Positions 7,522-17,727 of a stretch of 64,000 nt of DNA are shown here, piece after piece. The translations under genes and the position numbers were made by a program. This stretch comes from Gemmatimonadota bacterium (GTDB taxonomy: Bacteria; Gemmatimonadota; Gemmatimonadetes; Gemmatimonadales; Gemmatimonadaceae): assembly GCA_020161135.1 (NCBI GenBank), contig JAIUOB010000001.1, forward strand, positions 620,001 through 684,000, in the 5' to 3' direction. Within the stretch, counting starts at the first letter, position 1. Every line of letters starts with the position of its first letter. Under the pieces are notes generated by a model. That model had not been told where the DNA came from and made no database searches. It saw only the letters and a list, made by a program, of their open reading frames with translations.

Positions 7522-10500
7522 GAATAGCCCGGTTGTTGCTTCAGCAATTCGAACAGGGCCATGGTTGCCTCGCGATTCCGTCCAAGCAGCGGGAAGAGCG
7601 CGTTGAGCACCTGCGCCTCACGCGCCTGATCGCCCTTCCACCCTGCCGGCGCCTGTTCCCGCATCACGCGATCGACAGCAAGCGCAAGCTCCACCATCGG
7701 GTCGCCGTACTCCGGGCGCGACTCTGCGACGCGGGACGCGCCCTCACGCGCCGCGCCGAGGATGCGCGGCAGGTTGTGGTAGACCACCAGAGCTTCGTGC
7801 TTGCCGTGCAGCGCAGCGGGCACGCCTGCTCCCGGGAGCCTGGCGGCGAGTTGCTTCGCCAACACCTCCGCCTCACGCAGAAACGCCTCATAGGCGGCCA
7901 CATCCGAACGATCCCGCTGGATCAGGTCGGTCAGCAGCGTCGACATCTGCTCGTAGAACTGCGGATTGGTGAGCCGCTCGCGCACGAGCGTCTTGCGGAC
8001 GTTGTTGATGATGCCTTCGGCAATCATGTTGCGCGACAACTTGCCCGTGTTGTTGAGCCGCTTCGCGATGGCATCGTGAATACCGGACGTCACGATCAGC
8101 TCGACCAACGAGACGTCGCCGAGCTGACCGAGTGCCTCCGCCGCATCGGCCTGGATGTAGGTGTTGAGGAGGTGGCGCATGTCCGCCTCGTACGGCTTGA
8201 TATCCAGTTCCTCGCCGGCATGCCTCTTGATGGCGGCCCGGAACTCCGCCTGCAGTTCCACCTCGCGGCGCAGCGCGGCCGCCTCCGCCTCTGTGTAGCC
8301 GGCCTCGGCCAGATGCTGCGCAAGGGACGAGTACGCCCGCGCCAGCATGGCGACGGCCTTGTAGTACGACACGCGCAGCGGCTCAGTATCGCTCAACGCC
8401 GAGGGGTTGGCAGCATGGCCGCAGAAGCAGGACAGGTACTGCTCGAGGTCACGCGGCGGTGCGACAGGCTCGCAGAGATACCGCAGGGCCTCGCGGGCGT
8501 GCTCCAACTGCTTTCGGCCCTCGACGAGCCACTCCTTCAGATGAACGTTGCTCTCCCCAGCGCCCGCCTCGTCGACATCGAGTGCATCGGAGCTGTAGAC
8601 CGCGATCGCCTCCTGCACGCTGCCGAACAACGCCTTGAAGTCGACGATGTAGCCGTAGTCCTTGTCGATGCCGTCGAGCCGGTTCGTCCGACAGATTGCC
8701 TGGAACAGGCTGTGATCGCGCAGCTCGTTGTCGAGGTAGATGTACGTGCAACTCGGTGCATCGAATCCGGTGAGCAGTTTGCTCACCACGATCAGCAGCT
8801 TGAGGTTGGCGGGTTCCTCGATGAACCGACGCTTGACCTCCGCCTCGTACTGGGTCGTGGTCTGCCCGGCTTCCAGGACATGCTTCGTGTAGGTGTCGAA
8901 CTTGAAGCGCTCGTCACTGTTCGGTGGCTCGCGTGAGATGGCGTTGTGATTCGGCTCGTACGAGGTGACGATGCCGCAGTACCCGCCAAACGAGGTCGTC
9001 TGAAACAGGCGATAGTAGTGGCACGCGTCGAAGATCGACGCCGCCACGAGGAGAGCCGTGCCGCGATCGCTGTTGAGGCGCGGCCGCAGCGAGAAGTCCT
9101 CGATGATGCTGGCAATGATGCGCTGCTTGCGCTCGCCAGCACTCATCAGCTCCTGCATCGTGGCCCACCGCTTGCGCAGCAGTGCCTTCTGGAAGCTGTT
9201 CAGCCCTTTCGTCTTGTGTTCGAACCACTCATCGACCTTCTGCGGCGACGTCAACCGCTGGGGGACGTCGCGCGCCTCGTACTTGAGGTCGAGAATGACA
9301 CCATCGGCGACACCCTGGTGGAACTTGTAGGTGTGGATGTACGTGCCGAAGACATCGCGGGTCATTGGCTTGTCCGTGCGCAGCAGCGGTGTGCCCGTGA
9401 AACCCACGAAGATGGCGCGCTCCAGCCAGCGCTTCATCTGTCGGTTCATGTCGCCCCCCTGCGTGCGGTGGCACTCGTCCACGAACACGTAGAGGCGCCC
9501 CTGCACGGGTGGCGGCGGACCGTCCAGATCCGACGGATCGAACTTGTGGACCAGCGCGCACAGCAGGCGCGGCGTGGCTGCGCCAAGCCTTTCCACGAGC
9601 TCGCGTCGCGATGTGATGCGTGGCGACGCGGCGTCTGCGGCGACGACCCCGGCGTTCTTCATCACCCCCTCGATCTGCTTGTCCAGCTCGTCGCGATCGG
9701 TGACGATGAGGATGCGGGCGTCCGCATCGTACTCCAGCAGCCACTTCGCGATCAGCACCATCAGGATGCTCTTGCCGCTGCCCTGCGTGTGCCAGATCAC
9801 GCCGCCCTCACGTCTGGCAATGCGCTCCTGCGCCGCCTTCACACCGAAATACTGGTGCGGCCGCGGGACCTTCTTCTGGCCCGCGTCGAACACGATGAAG
9901 TGGCGGAGGAGGTCGAGCACCCGCGACTTGTTGCACAATTGCGCCAGCGGCCGATCGAGCAACGCACCAGCCGCCAGTACGGCGCCCGCTCCCGGTGGGT
10001 CCTCATCCTTCCATTCCACGAAGAACTGCTCCGGCGTGCCCGTGGTGCCGTAGCGCAGCCCCTGCGCGTCACTGCCGGCCAGCAGTAGCTGCACCGTGCC
10101 GAAGAAGCCCCTGTTGAAGATCTCCTCCTGATTCGTGATGAGCTGACGCACGCCGTCGGCCACTTCCACCGAGCTGCGCTTGAGCTCGATGACCGCGATG
10201 GCCACGCCATTGAGATACAGGACGATGTCGGGGCGCCGCTCGTGCCCCCCGCGCTTGAGCGTCACCTCCTCGGCCAGCGCGAAGTCGTTGCGCTCCGGAT
10301 GCTCCCAGTCGATCAGGTGGACCGTTTCATGCACCTCCCCGGCCGCGATCTGTACGGGCACGCCGTAGCGCAGCAGTTGGTACGTGCGGAGGTTGGCCTG
10401 GTACAGCGTGACGCCGGTGGTGTCGGCGGCCGTCTCCAGCTTCTGCAGGGCGGCCGCGATGTGTGCAGATGAGTAGCCGCGGGCTGCCAGGTTCGCGCGC

Positions 10501-10661
10501 AGCAAGGCCGTCTCGATGCTGCGGTTGCCTTCACGACTGGCCCAGTCGCCGAGATAGCGATATCCGAGGCAATCCGGCTGGGTGTTGTCGGTGAAGCGCG
10601 CCACCACGCGGTTCTGGGTCGTGCGCTCGGAGCGGGATGGTCCCGGCGTTGCCGAACTCAT
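7518..10661 (-). CDS. hsdR: Type I restriction enzyme, endonuclease/translocase subunit R
   Basis: The 1047-residue protein is of normal HsdR length. The N-terminal nuclease core has P144-D145 (RPDIVLYL) and E159-x-K161 (VIELKRS), the PD-(D/E)XK residues. Helicase motifs follow: Walker A GSGKS at 294-298, TDRDELD at 331-337 and the Walker B DECH at 395-398, then FTGTPLL and a C-terminal helical part. It should cut and pump unmethylated DNA in complex with the HsdM and HsdS encoded upstream. Four bases overlap with genes on both sides. Two unrelated genes separate it from hsdS, which is not the usual hsdM-hsdS-hsdR order. Confidence 0.96.
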   Translation of the reverse strand: MSSATPGPSRSERTTQNRVVARFTDNTQPDCLGYRYLGDWASREGNRSIETALLRANLAARGYSSAHIAAALQKLETAADTTGVTLYQANLRTYQLLRYGVPVQIAAGEVHETVHLIDWEHPERNDFALAEEVTLKRGGHERRPDIVLYLNGVAIAVIELKRSSVEVADGVRQLITNQEEIFNRGFFGTVQLLLAGSDAQGLRYGTTGTPEQFFVEWKDEDPPGAGAVLAAGALLDRPLAQLCNKSRVLDLLRHFIVFDAGQKKVPRPHQYFGVKAAQERIARREGGVIWHTQGSGKSILMVLIAKWLLEYDADARILIVTDRDELDKQIEGVMKNAGVVAADAASPRITSRRELVERLGAATPRLLCALVHKFDPSDLDGPPPPVQGRLYVFVDECHRTQGGDMNRQMKRWLERAIFVGFTGTPLLRTDKPMTRDVFGTYIHTYKFHQGVADGVILDLKYEARDVPQRLTSPQKVDEWFEHKTKGLNSFQKALLRKRWATMQELMSAGERKQRIIASIIEDFSLRPRLNSDRGTALLVAASIFDACHYYRLFQTTSFGGYCGIVTSYEPNHNAISREPPNSDERFKFDTYTKHVLEAGQTTTQYEAEVKRRFIEEPANLKLLIVVSKLLTGFDAPSCTYIYLDNELRDHSLFQAICRTNRLDGIDKDYGYIVDFKALFGSVQEAIAVYSSDALDVDEAGAGESNVHLKEWLVEGRKQLEHAREALRYLCEPVAPPRDLEQYLSCFCGHAANPSALSDTEPLRVSYYKAVAMLARAYSSLAQHLAEAGYTEAEAAALRREVELQAEFRAAIKRHAGEELDIKPYEADMRHLLNTYIQADAAEALGQLGDVSLVELIVTSGIHDAIAKRLNNTGKLSRNMIAEGIINNVRKTLVRERLTNPQFYEQMSTLLTDLIQRDRSDVAAYEAFLREAEVLAKQLAARLPGAGVPAALHGKHEALVVYHNLPRILGAAREGASRVAESRPEYGDPMVELALAVDRVMREQAPAGWKGDQAREAQVLNALFPLLGRNREATMALFELLKQQPGYS

Positions 10662-12151
10662 GGGAGCGCATCTCTCGAGGCGACCGACCTGAGCACCGCG
10701 CGCCCTGCCGACGTGATGCGATAGCGCTGCTGGCTGCTCCGGGGCTTGTCCGGGATGGTCATCTCGATGAATCCCCCCTCCAAGGCTGGGCGAAGGTAGG
10801 CTTCTCGGAAGTGATCCTCATGGCGGAGCCTCAACGCGGCCTGCAGTGCTGCCCGCTTCATCTCGCCCTGCATGATCTCCAGCAGTCGCCGAACTTCCCC
10901 GGTGACTTCCCCGGTGACTTCCCCGGTGACTTCCCCGGTGACTTCCCCGGTGACTTCCCCGGTGACTACCGGGGTGGCCGCATCCCGCGAGCCCCCCCGC
11001 ATCGCCTGCAGATATGACGCCGCAAACGGGAACTCGATCCACAACCCGTTGGACTCGAACCGAAGGCGTGGCGCCGGGGTGCCCTCCGCGCGGCAGGCGT
11101 CGAAGATGCGCTGCACGCCGCGCCCCCACGCCTCGACTTCGCCGGCCCGGAAGAACGCATTGGCAATGTCCGGATTGAACGGGTGCGAGTAGTGCGGCGC
11201 CACGAGCGAGACCTGCGTCCACCCCTCGGGCAGGACCGCCGGATTGACCATCACCAACCGATCGTCGTACACGCGAATCTGCATTGGCGCAGGAACAGCG
11301 TAGTCGCGGTGCACCACCGCATTGAGCAGCGCCTCGCGCATGGCGTCGCGCGGCACCGGAAAGCGCTCCACGCGCACGATGTCCTCGTAGGTCACCGCTG
11401 CTTTGAGGTACTTGGTGAACAGAAAGTCCAGGGTCTGCTGCACCTGCGCGAACAAGTCGCCGACGATCTCGTCGTGATAGACGAGATCGGACTCCGAACG
11501 AAAGAACCCGAGCCGGACAAACGCACCAGTGACAAAGGCCAGCGGATCGCCGTGAAACAGCAACACCGCAGCGCGCTTGAGATACGCGCCGTCGACGAGC
11601 TTGAGCTTCTCCAGCAAGCCGGCGTCAGTTTCGCCCAATACAGCTGCATCCACCCGCCCGCTGCGCGCCGCGAGATCGCGAAAGCGCGACAGGGCAGCCG
11701 GTGACAGATCCGCGACACCGACGCCGGGCATCGGCGTGCCATCCCATGTGCGGCCGTAGCGGCCGAGCAGGAACCGATCGAGCGCCGCACCCTTGAGTTC
11801 CTGCAGCGTGCTGCCGCTCCGCTGGTAGTAGTGGCCGCGATAGCTGATGGGATTGGGGTACGCCGGCGTGACGATCTCGAGAAGCTCCACGCTCCCCTCG
11901 GTGCGCAGACTGACGTCGGCCACCACACCCAGCAGATCGCGAATCTTGTTGGGGAGCTCGACCAGCAGTTGCCGCGCATTCTCGACACCAACTGGTTGGC
12001 CGGCGTCGTTGCGGCCGATGATGAGTGCGCCGCCCTGAGTGTTGGCGAAAGCACAGACCCACTTCAGGTGGTCGTCACGCCAGCTCTCCTTCCATTCCAG
12101 CCGTGAATCCTCGACGTTCCCACCTGCCGGCACTGCCCGAGCGCTGCTCAC
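10658..12151 (-). CDS. AlbA_2/Schlafen-type putative DNA-binding ATPase-like protein with GEVT repeat linker
   Basis: GTG 12151 is preferred because it forms a GTGA overlap with the upstream stop, matching the other junctions; an ATG at 12184 is the alternative. The 497-residue protein begins with an AlbA_2 domain ([21 protein letters not shown]). A GHKL-like ATPase segment follows ([34 protein letters not shown]), then a winged-helix tail. Six perfect 12-bp repeats encode (TGEV)6 between the ATPase-like and wHTH parts. COG2865-type relatives are annotated as regulators and recur in defence islands. Here it lies inside the RM operon, so it may be a regulator, sensor or effector. Confidence 0.85.
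   Translation of the reverse strand: MSSARAVPAGGNVEDSRLEWKESWRDDHLKWVCAFANTQGGALIIGRNDAGQPVGVENARQLLVELPNKIRDLLGVVADVSLRTEGSVELLEIVTPAYPNPISYRGHYYQRSGSTLQELKGAALDRFLLGRYGRTWDGTPMPGVGVADLSPAALSRFRDLAARSGRVDAAVLGETDAGLLEKLKLVDGAYLKRAAVLLFHGDPLAFVTGAFVRLGFFRSESDLVYHDEIVGDLFAQVQQTLDFLFTKYLKAAVTYEDIVRVERFPVPRDAMREALLNAVVHRDYAVPAPMQIRVYDDRLVMVNPAVLPEGWTQVSLVAPHYSHPFNPDIANAFFRAGEVEAWGRGVQRIFDACRAEGTPAPRLRFESNGLWIEFPFAASYLQAMRGGSRDAATPVVTGEVTGEVTGEVTGEVTGEVTGEVRRLLEIMQGEMKRAALQAALRLRHEDHFREAYLRPALEGGFIEMTIPDKPRSSQQRYRITSAGRAVLRSVASRDALP
10894..10965. repeat. Six perfect 12-bp tandem repeats inside the AlbA-type gene
   Basis: The unit cttccccggtga is repeated six times without a mismatch, and a diverged partial copy follows. 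On the coding strand it gives the tetrapeptide TGEV/GEVT repeated six times. Because 12 is a multiple of 3, a change in copy number alters linker length without shifting frame. Confidence 0.95.
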
Positions 12152-14019
12152 GCCGCAGCCTCCTGCAGGCGCTCCGGCGACCACACCATCTCCACCAGGG
12201 CAGCCACCAGCTCACGCCGGGCCAGCTGTTCCGTTTTGGTGAAGGCCTCGAAGGGCGTGAACGGCAGATGGTGCGCCGCGGCGAATTGCTGGAACTGCGG
12301 CTGGTGCTGGTACGCGCTCGCGTCCAGGCTGGCTGCGTAGAAGTTCTGCTTGGCGTAGGCCCCCCGCTTCTGCTCGAAAGGCTTGGCCTGCAGGCTGCGA
12401 TTCACATCGGCTGGCAGCAGCACCAACGACGCCACATGGTTGCGCCAGTCCTCGAACTCGGCCTCGCTCGCGAAGTGTTTCATAAACGCGTCGAAGTCAT
12501 CGGCCCAGATGTGCTCGATGTCGAAGGGGTTCTTGACGTCCCGGTTCACCAGCTTGTCGAACGACTCGGTACGTCCCGCGCCCGTCTCGGTGGCCGCGGT
12601 GATGCGCGCCAGCAGGTGGTAGATGTAGCGCCGGCTGAACTGATTGAGGCCGAGCCCCTGTATGCCTGTCCGGTTCTTGGCCTCGTGGCCGGCGAACGTG
12701 ACCTCGTCCTCGGCCAGCTTCTGCTGCAGGATGCGCACCAGTTCGCCCAGCGGCTGGCGCCGGATGTCGCGGCACAGCAGCCACATCGCGTACGACACGC
12801 TTGAGTAGCCCACGCGGATGTAGTTCACCGCCCGGCGCATGATCCAGATGTCGAGGTAGGTGGCCGTCACCGCCAGCTTGCGGCGCACCGTTTCGTCATC
12901 GTCGGTTTCCATCAGCGGCGCCAGCAGCACCGTGCTCTGCCAGGTGAAGTCGTTGTGGGCGTTGTAGAACACGGCCTCGAGCCCCGGCGTGTAGTGCCGG
13001 CTGGCATGCAGCACACGCCGGTAGGCCTTGGCGAAGAACGGAAAACTCTCGGCCATGAGCTGCTGGTTGGCCTGCGCCTTGCCCAGACCCAGTCGCGCGC
13101 TCTGGTCACGCACCCAGCGGTGGAACTCCGAGCCGATCAGCTCCCAGTCCTTGTCGATCGCTCCGGCCCTTCGCTCGCGGATGCTCTCCGCGCACTGGGC
13201 CCGCAGCCACGCCTTGATGCAGTTGGCGTCGCGCTCGGGCTCGTGGCCGCCGCCCCATGAGATCAGTTCCAGTACCTGCTGCTTCCAGACCTGGTTCACC
13301 TGCGTGCGCGCCTGCGGGTCTTCGATGGGTGCCAGCAGGTAGGCCTTGAGCATGTCCACGGGACTCAGCGGCTTGCCCCGGTCGTTCATGGTCTCGAAGA
13401 TGGCGTACGCGTAGCTGTCGTTGTCGGTGGAGATCTCGATCAGCCCAACGCGCGTAAGCAGCCAGTAGATGAAGTGCGGCAACGCGGCGCCCAGCTCGGC
13501 CATCAAGTCGTTGGCCTCGATGTCGCCGTAGCGCGCGTACATCGTCTGGATGGACTCGTCCTTGCCGTCCGGGCTGAAGGGCTGGCCCTCGAACAGCGCC
13601 TTGATGACCGGCAGCCGCTCGGGGATGTCGAGGTTGAACCTGGGCTGGCCCAGGTTGTCACTGAAGATCAGCGGGGCTAGCGTCTGCACCACTGGCAGGC
13701 TCTGGGCCTTCGCGGCACGGTACAGGCAGATGAGCAGCAGCGTCAGCGACGTCACGCGCTGCTGTCCGTCGATCAGGTAGTTCTTGCCGTTGCGCTTGCT
13801 GACGATGATGGAGCCGAGGAAGTACTCGCCGTAGCCGCTGACGGCGGTGGTTTCGTCGCCGGGCTTGTAGTGGCTGAAGAACTTGCCCTGCAGGTCGGAC
13901 AGCAGCTCGTCGATGTTCTCCTTCTCCCACTTGTACTCGCGCTGGTACTCGTCGATGGAGAACGACTGGCTTTGCAGCAACTGCTGCACGGTGCGGTAGT
14001 GCGGCGTGATGGCGCTCAT
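12148..14019 (-). CDS. DUF262-DUF1524 protein, GmrSD/SspE-like putative nuclease
   Basis: The 623-residue protein has an N-terminal DUF262 domain with QREYKW at 26-31 and the hallmark DGQQR at 84-88. DUF262 acts as an NTP-dependent, DndB-like regulatory domain. The C-terminal DUF1524 HNH-type nuclease part shows EHIW (H503), SLVLLPADVN (N540) and KPFEQKRGAY. Fused DUF262-DUF1524 proteins include GmrSD, which cuts glucosylated hydroxymethylcytosine DNA, and SspE of phosphorothioate systems. No dnd or ssp modification genes are present here. It starts with a 4-bp overlap after hsdS, so it is an integral operon member. It probably targets modified phage DNA that HsdR cannot cut. Confidence 0.9.
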   Translation of the reverse strand: MSAITPHYRTVQQLLQSQSFSIDEYQREYKWEKENIDELLSDLQGKFFSHYKPGDETTAVSGYGEYFLGSIIVSKRNGKNYLIDGQQRVTSLTLLLICLYRAAKAQSLPVVQTLAPLIFSDNLGQPRFNLDIPERLPVIKALFEGQPFSPDGKDESIQTMYARYGDIEANDLMAELGAALPHFIYWLLTRVGLIEISTDNDSYAYAIFETMNDRGKPLSPVDMLKAYLLAPIEDPQARTQVNQVWKQQVLELISWGGGHEPERDANCIKAWLRAQCAESIRERRAGAIDKDWELIGSEFHRWVRDQSARLGLGKAQANQQLMAESFPFFAKAYRRVLHASRHYTPGLEAVFYNAHNDFTWQSTVLLAPLMETDDDETVRRKLAVTATYLDIWIMRRAVNYIRVGYSSVSYAMWLLCRDIRRQPLGELVRILQQKLAEDEVTFAGHEAKNRTGIQGLGLNQFSRRYIYHLLARITAATETGAGRTESFDKLVNRDVKNPFDIEHIWADDFDAFMKHFASEAEFEDWRNHVASLVLLPADVNRSLQAKPFEQKRGAYAKQNFYAASLDASAYQHQPQFQQFAAAHHLPFTPFEAFTKTEQLARRELVAALVEMVWSPERLQEAAA

Positions 14020-15239
14020 ACCAGGCGGGTTCTTCCGGTGAGGAGCTCCTGCATCATGCCGTGCTTGAGCGCGCGGGTCTTGTCGCGGCGGGCTTCGAGG
14101 GCTGCGAGTTCGGCGTCCATGTCGGTAAGGACGGCGGCGATGGCCCTTTGCTCTGGAACGGGCGGCAGCGCGAACTCGAAGTTCTTCACGATGCTCCAGT
14201 CAGAACGTGGCATATGCGTGCCATACGCGTTGCTCGCCGTCTTGATGAAGTCGTCTGTCTTGACAAGCTGGAACAGAAACTCCGTCGTAATCGTCTGACC
14301 CTTCGGCGCGAGGACCCAGATCTCTGTTGAGCACACGCCAGGGCGGGTGGCCAGCCAATACTTTCGAAGATACGCACGAAGTTTTCCGAAGAGGACGTCA
14401 CCAGCGCTGAACACTGACTTCATCGAGGCTTGCGCACCTGCACTGGTATGTCCGAGCAGCCCACCGCCGGTCGAAGCGATGTGCTCAAGCTCGACGCAGA
14501 AGTCCTGTACGCCTGTGCTTCTTGGGTCCACTCGGTCACGGCGGGGCTGCGCGATCTGTCCGAATGTTGTTGACTCCCACTCGCCCTGAAAGCCCGGTAG
14601 CCGGGTCTGGCCGGTGAGGAGTTGCTGCATGGCGGCCTGCTTGAGATCGCGCTTCTTGGCGATGAGGCGGTCCAACGCGGTCAGCAGCGCGTTCACATCG
14701 CTCAGCGTCGCGGAAACTGCGCGCTGCTCTTGCAGCGGTGGGAACGGTATGGGAATCTCACGGATGAGCGCCGTGTTCAGATTCGGTTGCCCGTTGCCTG
14801 TGGCTATAACTTCACGGAGGTGCTGCGTGCGGGTGTTGATGTAGTGGCAAACGAATGCCCGGTCGCCTTCGCGTTGGTCCGCTATGGCCGCGATCCCGTC
14901 ATTTGCGCAGCATGTGACGCCAAGAAGTTTGGCAACTCCCAATGTCGCGCCACTGTTGGCGATGATCACCGTGCCATCGCTAAGGGTTCGGCTGCGTTTG
15001 GATCCTTCTTCCGTCAAGCCGCTCGCTGTCTCGGTGACAAGAAGCTGATGTTCCGGGATGTTGGTCAACGCGGCGACAGTGAGCCACGGAATGAAGTGGC
15101 CACCGAAGTAGCGTGGGTCTCCGGCAGGACGCGGCGAGCCCCCGCGAACAATTTTGCCGAGTTCACCCAACCGCCTTACCCGCCACTCGGTGGGGATCAC
15201 GCCGACTTGGGTTCGCTGGTACCCCGACTTTACTCCCAC
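14016..15239 (-). CDS. hsdS: Type I restriction-modification specificity subunit S
   Basis: The 407-residue protein has two target-recognition halves, each closed by a conserved helix region. The first is LQEQRAVSATLSDVNALLTALD...MQQLLTGQTRL (about 168-216) and the second is VPEQRAIAAVLTDMDAELAALE...MQELLTGRTRL (about 360-406). The two helix regions are internal repeats, as expected for a full-length two-TRD HsdS. GTG 15239 starts it inside the end of hsdM (10-bp overlap). The TRD-coding parts are visibly more AT-rich than neighbouring genes, a usual sign of TRD exchange. The bipartite target cannot be read from sequence. Confidence 0.95.
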   Translation of the reverse strand: MGVKSGYQRTQVGVIPTEWRVRRLGELGKIVRGGSPRPAGDPRYFGGHFIPWLTVAALTNIPEHQLLVTETASGLTEEGSKRSRTLSDGTVIIANSGATLGVAKLLGVTCCANDGIAAIADQREGDRAFVCHYINTRTQHLREVIATGNGQPNLNTALIREIPIPFPPLQEQRAVSATLSDVNALLTALDRLIAKKRDLKQAAMQQLLTGQTRLPGFQGEWESTTFGQIAQPRRDRVDPRSTGVQDFCVELEHIASTGGGLLGHTSAGAQASMKSVFSAGDVLFGKLRAYLRKYWLATRPGVCSTEIWVLAPKGQTITTEFLFQLVKTDDFIKTASNAYGTHMPRSDWSIVKNFEFALPPVPEQRAIAAVLTDMDAELAALEARRDKTRALKHGMMQELLTGRTRLV

Positions 15240-17668
15240 GACGCCCCCATCATTGCAAGGTGTCCGTCCACCTTGGCAGCAAGCGCCGCTACGTCATCGG
15301 CAAGCTCCGGCAACGGCGTCCCATACCGCTCCGTCAATTCCCGAATACGCCCCGTCAGCGTCTGCGACACGCGATCGAGCTCTCCCTCCACGGTGCCCGC
15401 GAGCGACACCATCCACTTGTCGTCGATCACCAGCGACTGAATATCCGCTTGTGTCAGCGTCGGGTACTTCTCATACGCCAGTTTGTCCAACGCCGCCTCG
15501 CCCTCGCGGATCTGCTTCCTCAGCGCCGCGATGCGGCTGACCAGCTCCATCCACTGTTCGAGCAGCACCAACTCTTCGACGCAGTCGCGGTCGGTGCCGA
15601 TTTCGAGCATCCGCTCCTTGACCGCCGCCGCCGAGATGCTGTCGTAGCCGGCGAAGATGCCGTCCTCGCCGACCTGCTCTTCCTCCAACTCGCTTTGGCT
15701 GGTCAGCGCCGCATCCAGCTCGGCCTGCCGCGCGTCGAGCGCGGCCTGCTCCGCAGCGAAGTAGCGCTTCACGATGAGTTGCTTGGGGATCAGGTCGCAG
15801 GTCCAGCCGCGGTCCTTGGTCTTGCCCTTCTTGTCCGTCTCCAGAATACGGCTGGTCTTGGCGACCCACCCATCGGCAGCAATGAGGTAGGCGTCGTCCT
15901 GCATCGTGGCCGCCCAGTAGTCCATCAGGTGCTGGTAGACATCGTAGGCGTCGATCAGCGGCACATCGGCGAACGCGGCCAGCAGCGCCTCGGCCAGTAC
16001 CTCGATGAGCTCCCTGGGGTGGCCGCCGGCGCCGAAGGCCGTCAGGCGCATCGTGGCCGCCGCGCGCCAGTCGGCAAAGCGCCGCCTGGCACTCTCGTTG
16101 AATGCCTGGAATTCGGCGTGGCCGGCAATGGCGGCCTTGAGCGCGGGCAACGGCGTCGTGAGCTGCACGTAGCCGTCACGACCCGCCGACTCGAAGAAGC
16201 CTTGCCGCACGCCTGGCATCACCCGCCAGTAGGGCGCGAGCCTGCTCGCGGGCTCGTCCAGATCGCGCACGGGAATGCCGCCGCGCAAATGCGCGATGAT
16301 GTCGTGCAGGTCTTCCGGCTCGCTGCTGTCGATGTAGCGCGGCAGGTTGAGATTGTAGTCGTTCTTCGGGTCGGCAATCTCGTCCAGCGTCACCATGCGC
16401 GCGTAGCGCGGCACGTCCGCCTGACGCGTGAACGTGTCGACGATACGGTGGATGTCCTGCTCACGCAGCCGGTTCTTGTTGCCGTCCTTGATGTAGCCCT
16501 TGCTGGCGTCGATGAGAAACACCCCCTTGCGCGCGCTGGCGTTCTCCTTGTCGAGCACCAGGATGCAGGCGGGAATGCCCGTGCCGTAGAAGAGATTGGC
16601 CGGCAAGCCGATGATGCCCTTCAGGATGCCCGAGCGCACCAGCGCCTTGCGAATCACCGCCTCGGCGTTGCCACGAAAGAGCACGCCGTGCGGAAGAATG
16701 CAGGCCGCCTTTCCAGTGCTCTTCATCGAGCGGATGATGTGCAGCAGGTACGCATAGTCGCCCTGCCTGGCGGGTGGCACACCCCAGGCGAATCGCTGGA
16801 ACCGGTCGTTCGTGGGGTTGAGGCCCGTGCTCCACGCCTTGTCCGAGAAGGGCGGATTGGCGACCACGTAGTCGTAGGTCCGCAGCGCGTCCCCGTCACG
16901 GAACTTGGGGTTCACCAGCGTCCCTTCGCCACCCGACATGATCGTCGCGGTTGGAAAGTCGTGCAGGATCATGTTCATGCGTGCCAGGCCGGCCGTGGTG
17001 CCGTCCTTCTCCTGCCCTTCCAGCGTGATGTGCTTGCCGGCCTGCGCCGCCACCTTGAGCAGCAGCGAACCCGAGCCACACGTGGGGTCGTAGGCGGTCG
17101 TCGCCGCCTTGGTGTTCGCCGGCGAGATGCCAATGACCTGCGCGATGACGCGACTCACCTCGGACGGCGTGTAGAACTGCCCCTTGCTCTTGCCGCTTTC
17201 GCTGGCAAAGTGCCGCATGAGGTACTCGTAGGCGTCGCCGAGGATGTCGTCGTGCTCGGCGCGGTTCTGCGAGAAGTCCAGCTCGGGCCGCTGGAAGATG
17301 CCGATCAGGTTGGTCAGGCGGTCGACGATCGCCTGCCCTTCACCCAGCTTGTTCGGGTCGTTGAAGTCGGGAAAGTCGCTGCGGGCCAGACGCGTGTTGG
17401 CTTCGATGAGCGGCTGAATGATCTGCGTGTTGATCTTGTCGCCGATGTCGGGCTTTCCCTTGAGCGCGACCATGTCGGCAAAGCTCGCCCCCTTCGGGAT
17501 GACAACCGGCGGCGCGAAGTCGGTGCTGTTTCCGTACTTGTCGCTGATGTACTTGATGAACAGCATGAACAGCACGTAGTCCTTGTACTGACTGGCGTCC
17601 ATGCCGCCGCGCAGCTGGTCGCACGAGGCCCACAGTGAGGAGTACAGGTCGGACTTCTTGATCGGCAT
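15230..17668 (-). CDS. hsdM: Type I restriction-modification N6-adenine methyltransferase subunit M (long form)
   Basis: An HsdM N-terminal helical domain (1-150) precedes the N6-Mtase core. The SAM-binding DPTCGSG is at 194-200 and the catalytic NPPF at 271-274. QFYTPSEV marks the domain join. At 812 residues it is much longer than the roughly 500-residue classic HsdM. The C-terminal 330 residues are helical, with a charged coiled-coil-like part (about 640-740). It methylates the site chosen by HsdS and forms M2S, or R2M2S with HsdR. It is the first gene of the tightly overlapping block, starting 59 bp after the trypco2-like gene. Confidence 0.96.
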   Translation of the reverse strand: MPIKKSDLYSSLWASCDQLRGGMDASQYKDYVLFMLFIKYISDKYGNSTDFAPPVVIPKGASFADMVALKGKPDIGDKINTQIIQPLIEANTRLARSDFPDFNDPNKLGEGQAIVDRLTNLIGIFQRPELDFSQNRAEHDDILGDAYEYLMRHFASESGKSKGQFYTPSEVSRVIAQVIGISPANTKAATTAYDPTCGSGSLLLKVAAQAGKHITLEGQEKDGTTAGLARMNMILHDFPTATIMSGGEGTLVNPKFRDGDALRTYDYVVANPPFSDKAWSTGLNPTNDRFQRFAWGVPPARQGDYAYLLHIIRSMKSTGKAACILPHGVLFRGNAEAVIRKALVRSGILKGIIGLPANLFYGTGIPACILVLDKENASARKGVFLIDASKGYIKDGNKNRLREQDIHRIVDTFTRQADVPRYARMVTLDEIADPKNDYNLNLPRYIDSSEPEDLHDIIAHLRGGIPVRDLDEPASRLAPYWRVMPGVRQGFFESAGRDGYVQLTTPLPALKAAIAGHAEFQAFNESARRRFADWRAAATMRLTAFGAGGHPRELIEVLAEALLAAFADVPLIDAYDVYQHLMDYWAATMQDDAYLIAADGWVAKTSRILETDKKGKTKDRGWTCDLIPKQLIVKRYFAAEQAALDARQAELDAALTSQSELEEEQVGEDGIFAGYDSISAAAVKERMLEIGTDRDCVEELVLLEQWMELVSRIAALRKQIREGEAALDKLAYEKYPTLTQADIQSLVIDDKWMVSLAGTVEGELDRVSQTLTGRIRELTERYGTPLPELADDVAALAAKVDGHLAMMGASWE

Positions 17669-17727
17669 CGTTGGGTTCGTGGTTCCTGTGCTACGGGCAC
17701 TGTGCGGACGGTCAGCGCCTCGCCCGT

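Noticed and set aside
10894..10965. CRISPR-like or minisatellite regulatory repeat
   Set aside because: The repeat is in frame within a coding gene and keeps codon structure, so it is a protein-level repeat.
15113..17638. Rightward 841-codon open frame opposite hsdM
   Set aside because: It is rich in Arg, His, Val and Leu without any domain. It is the complement of a clearly recognised methyltransferase gene.
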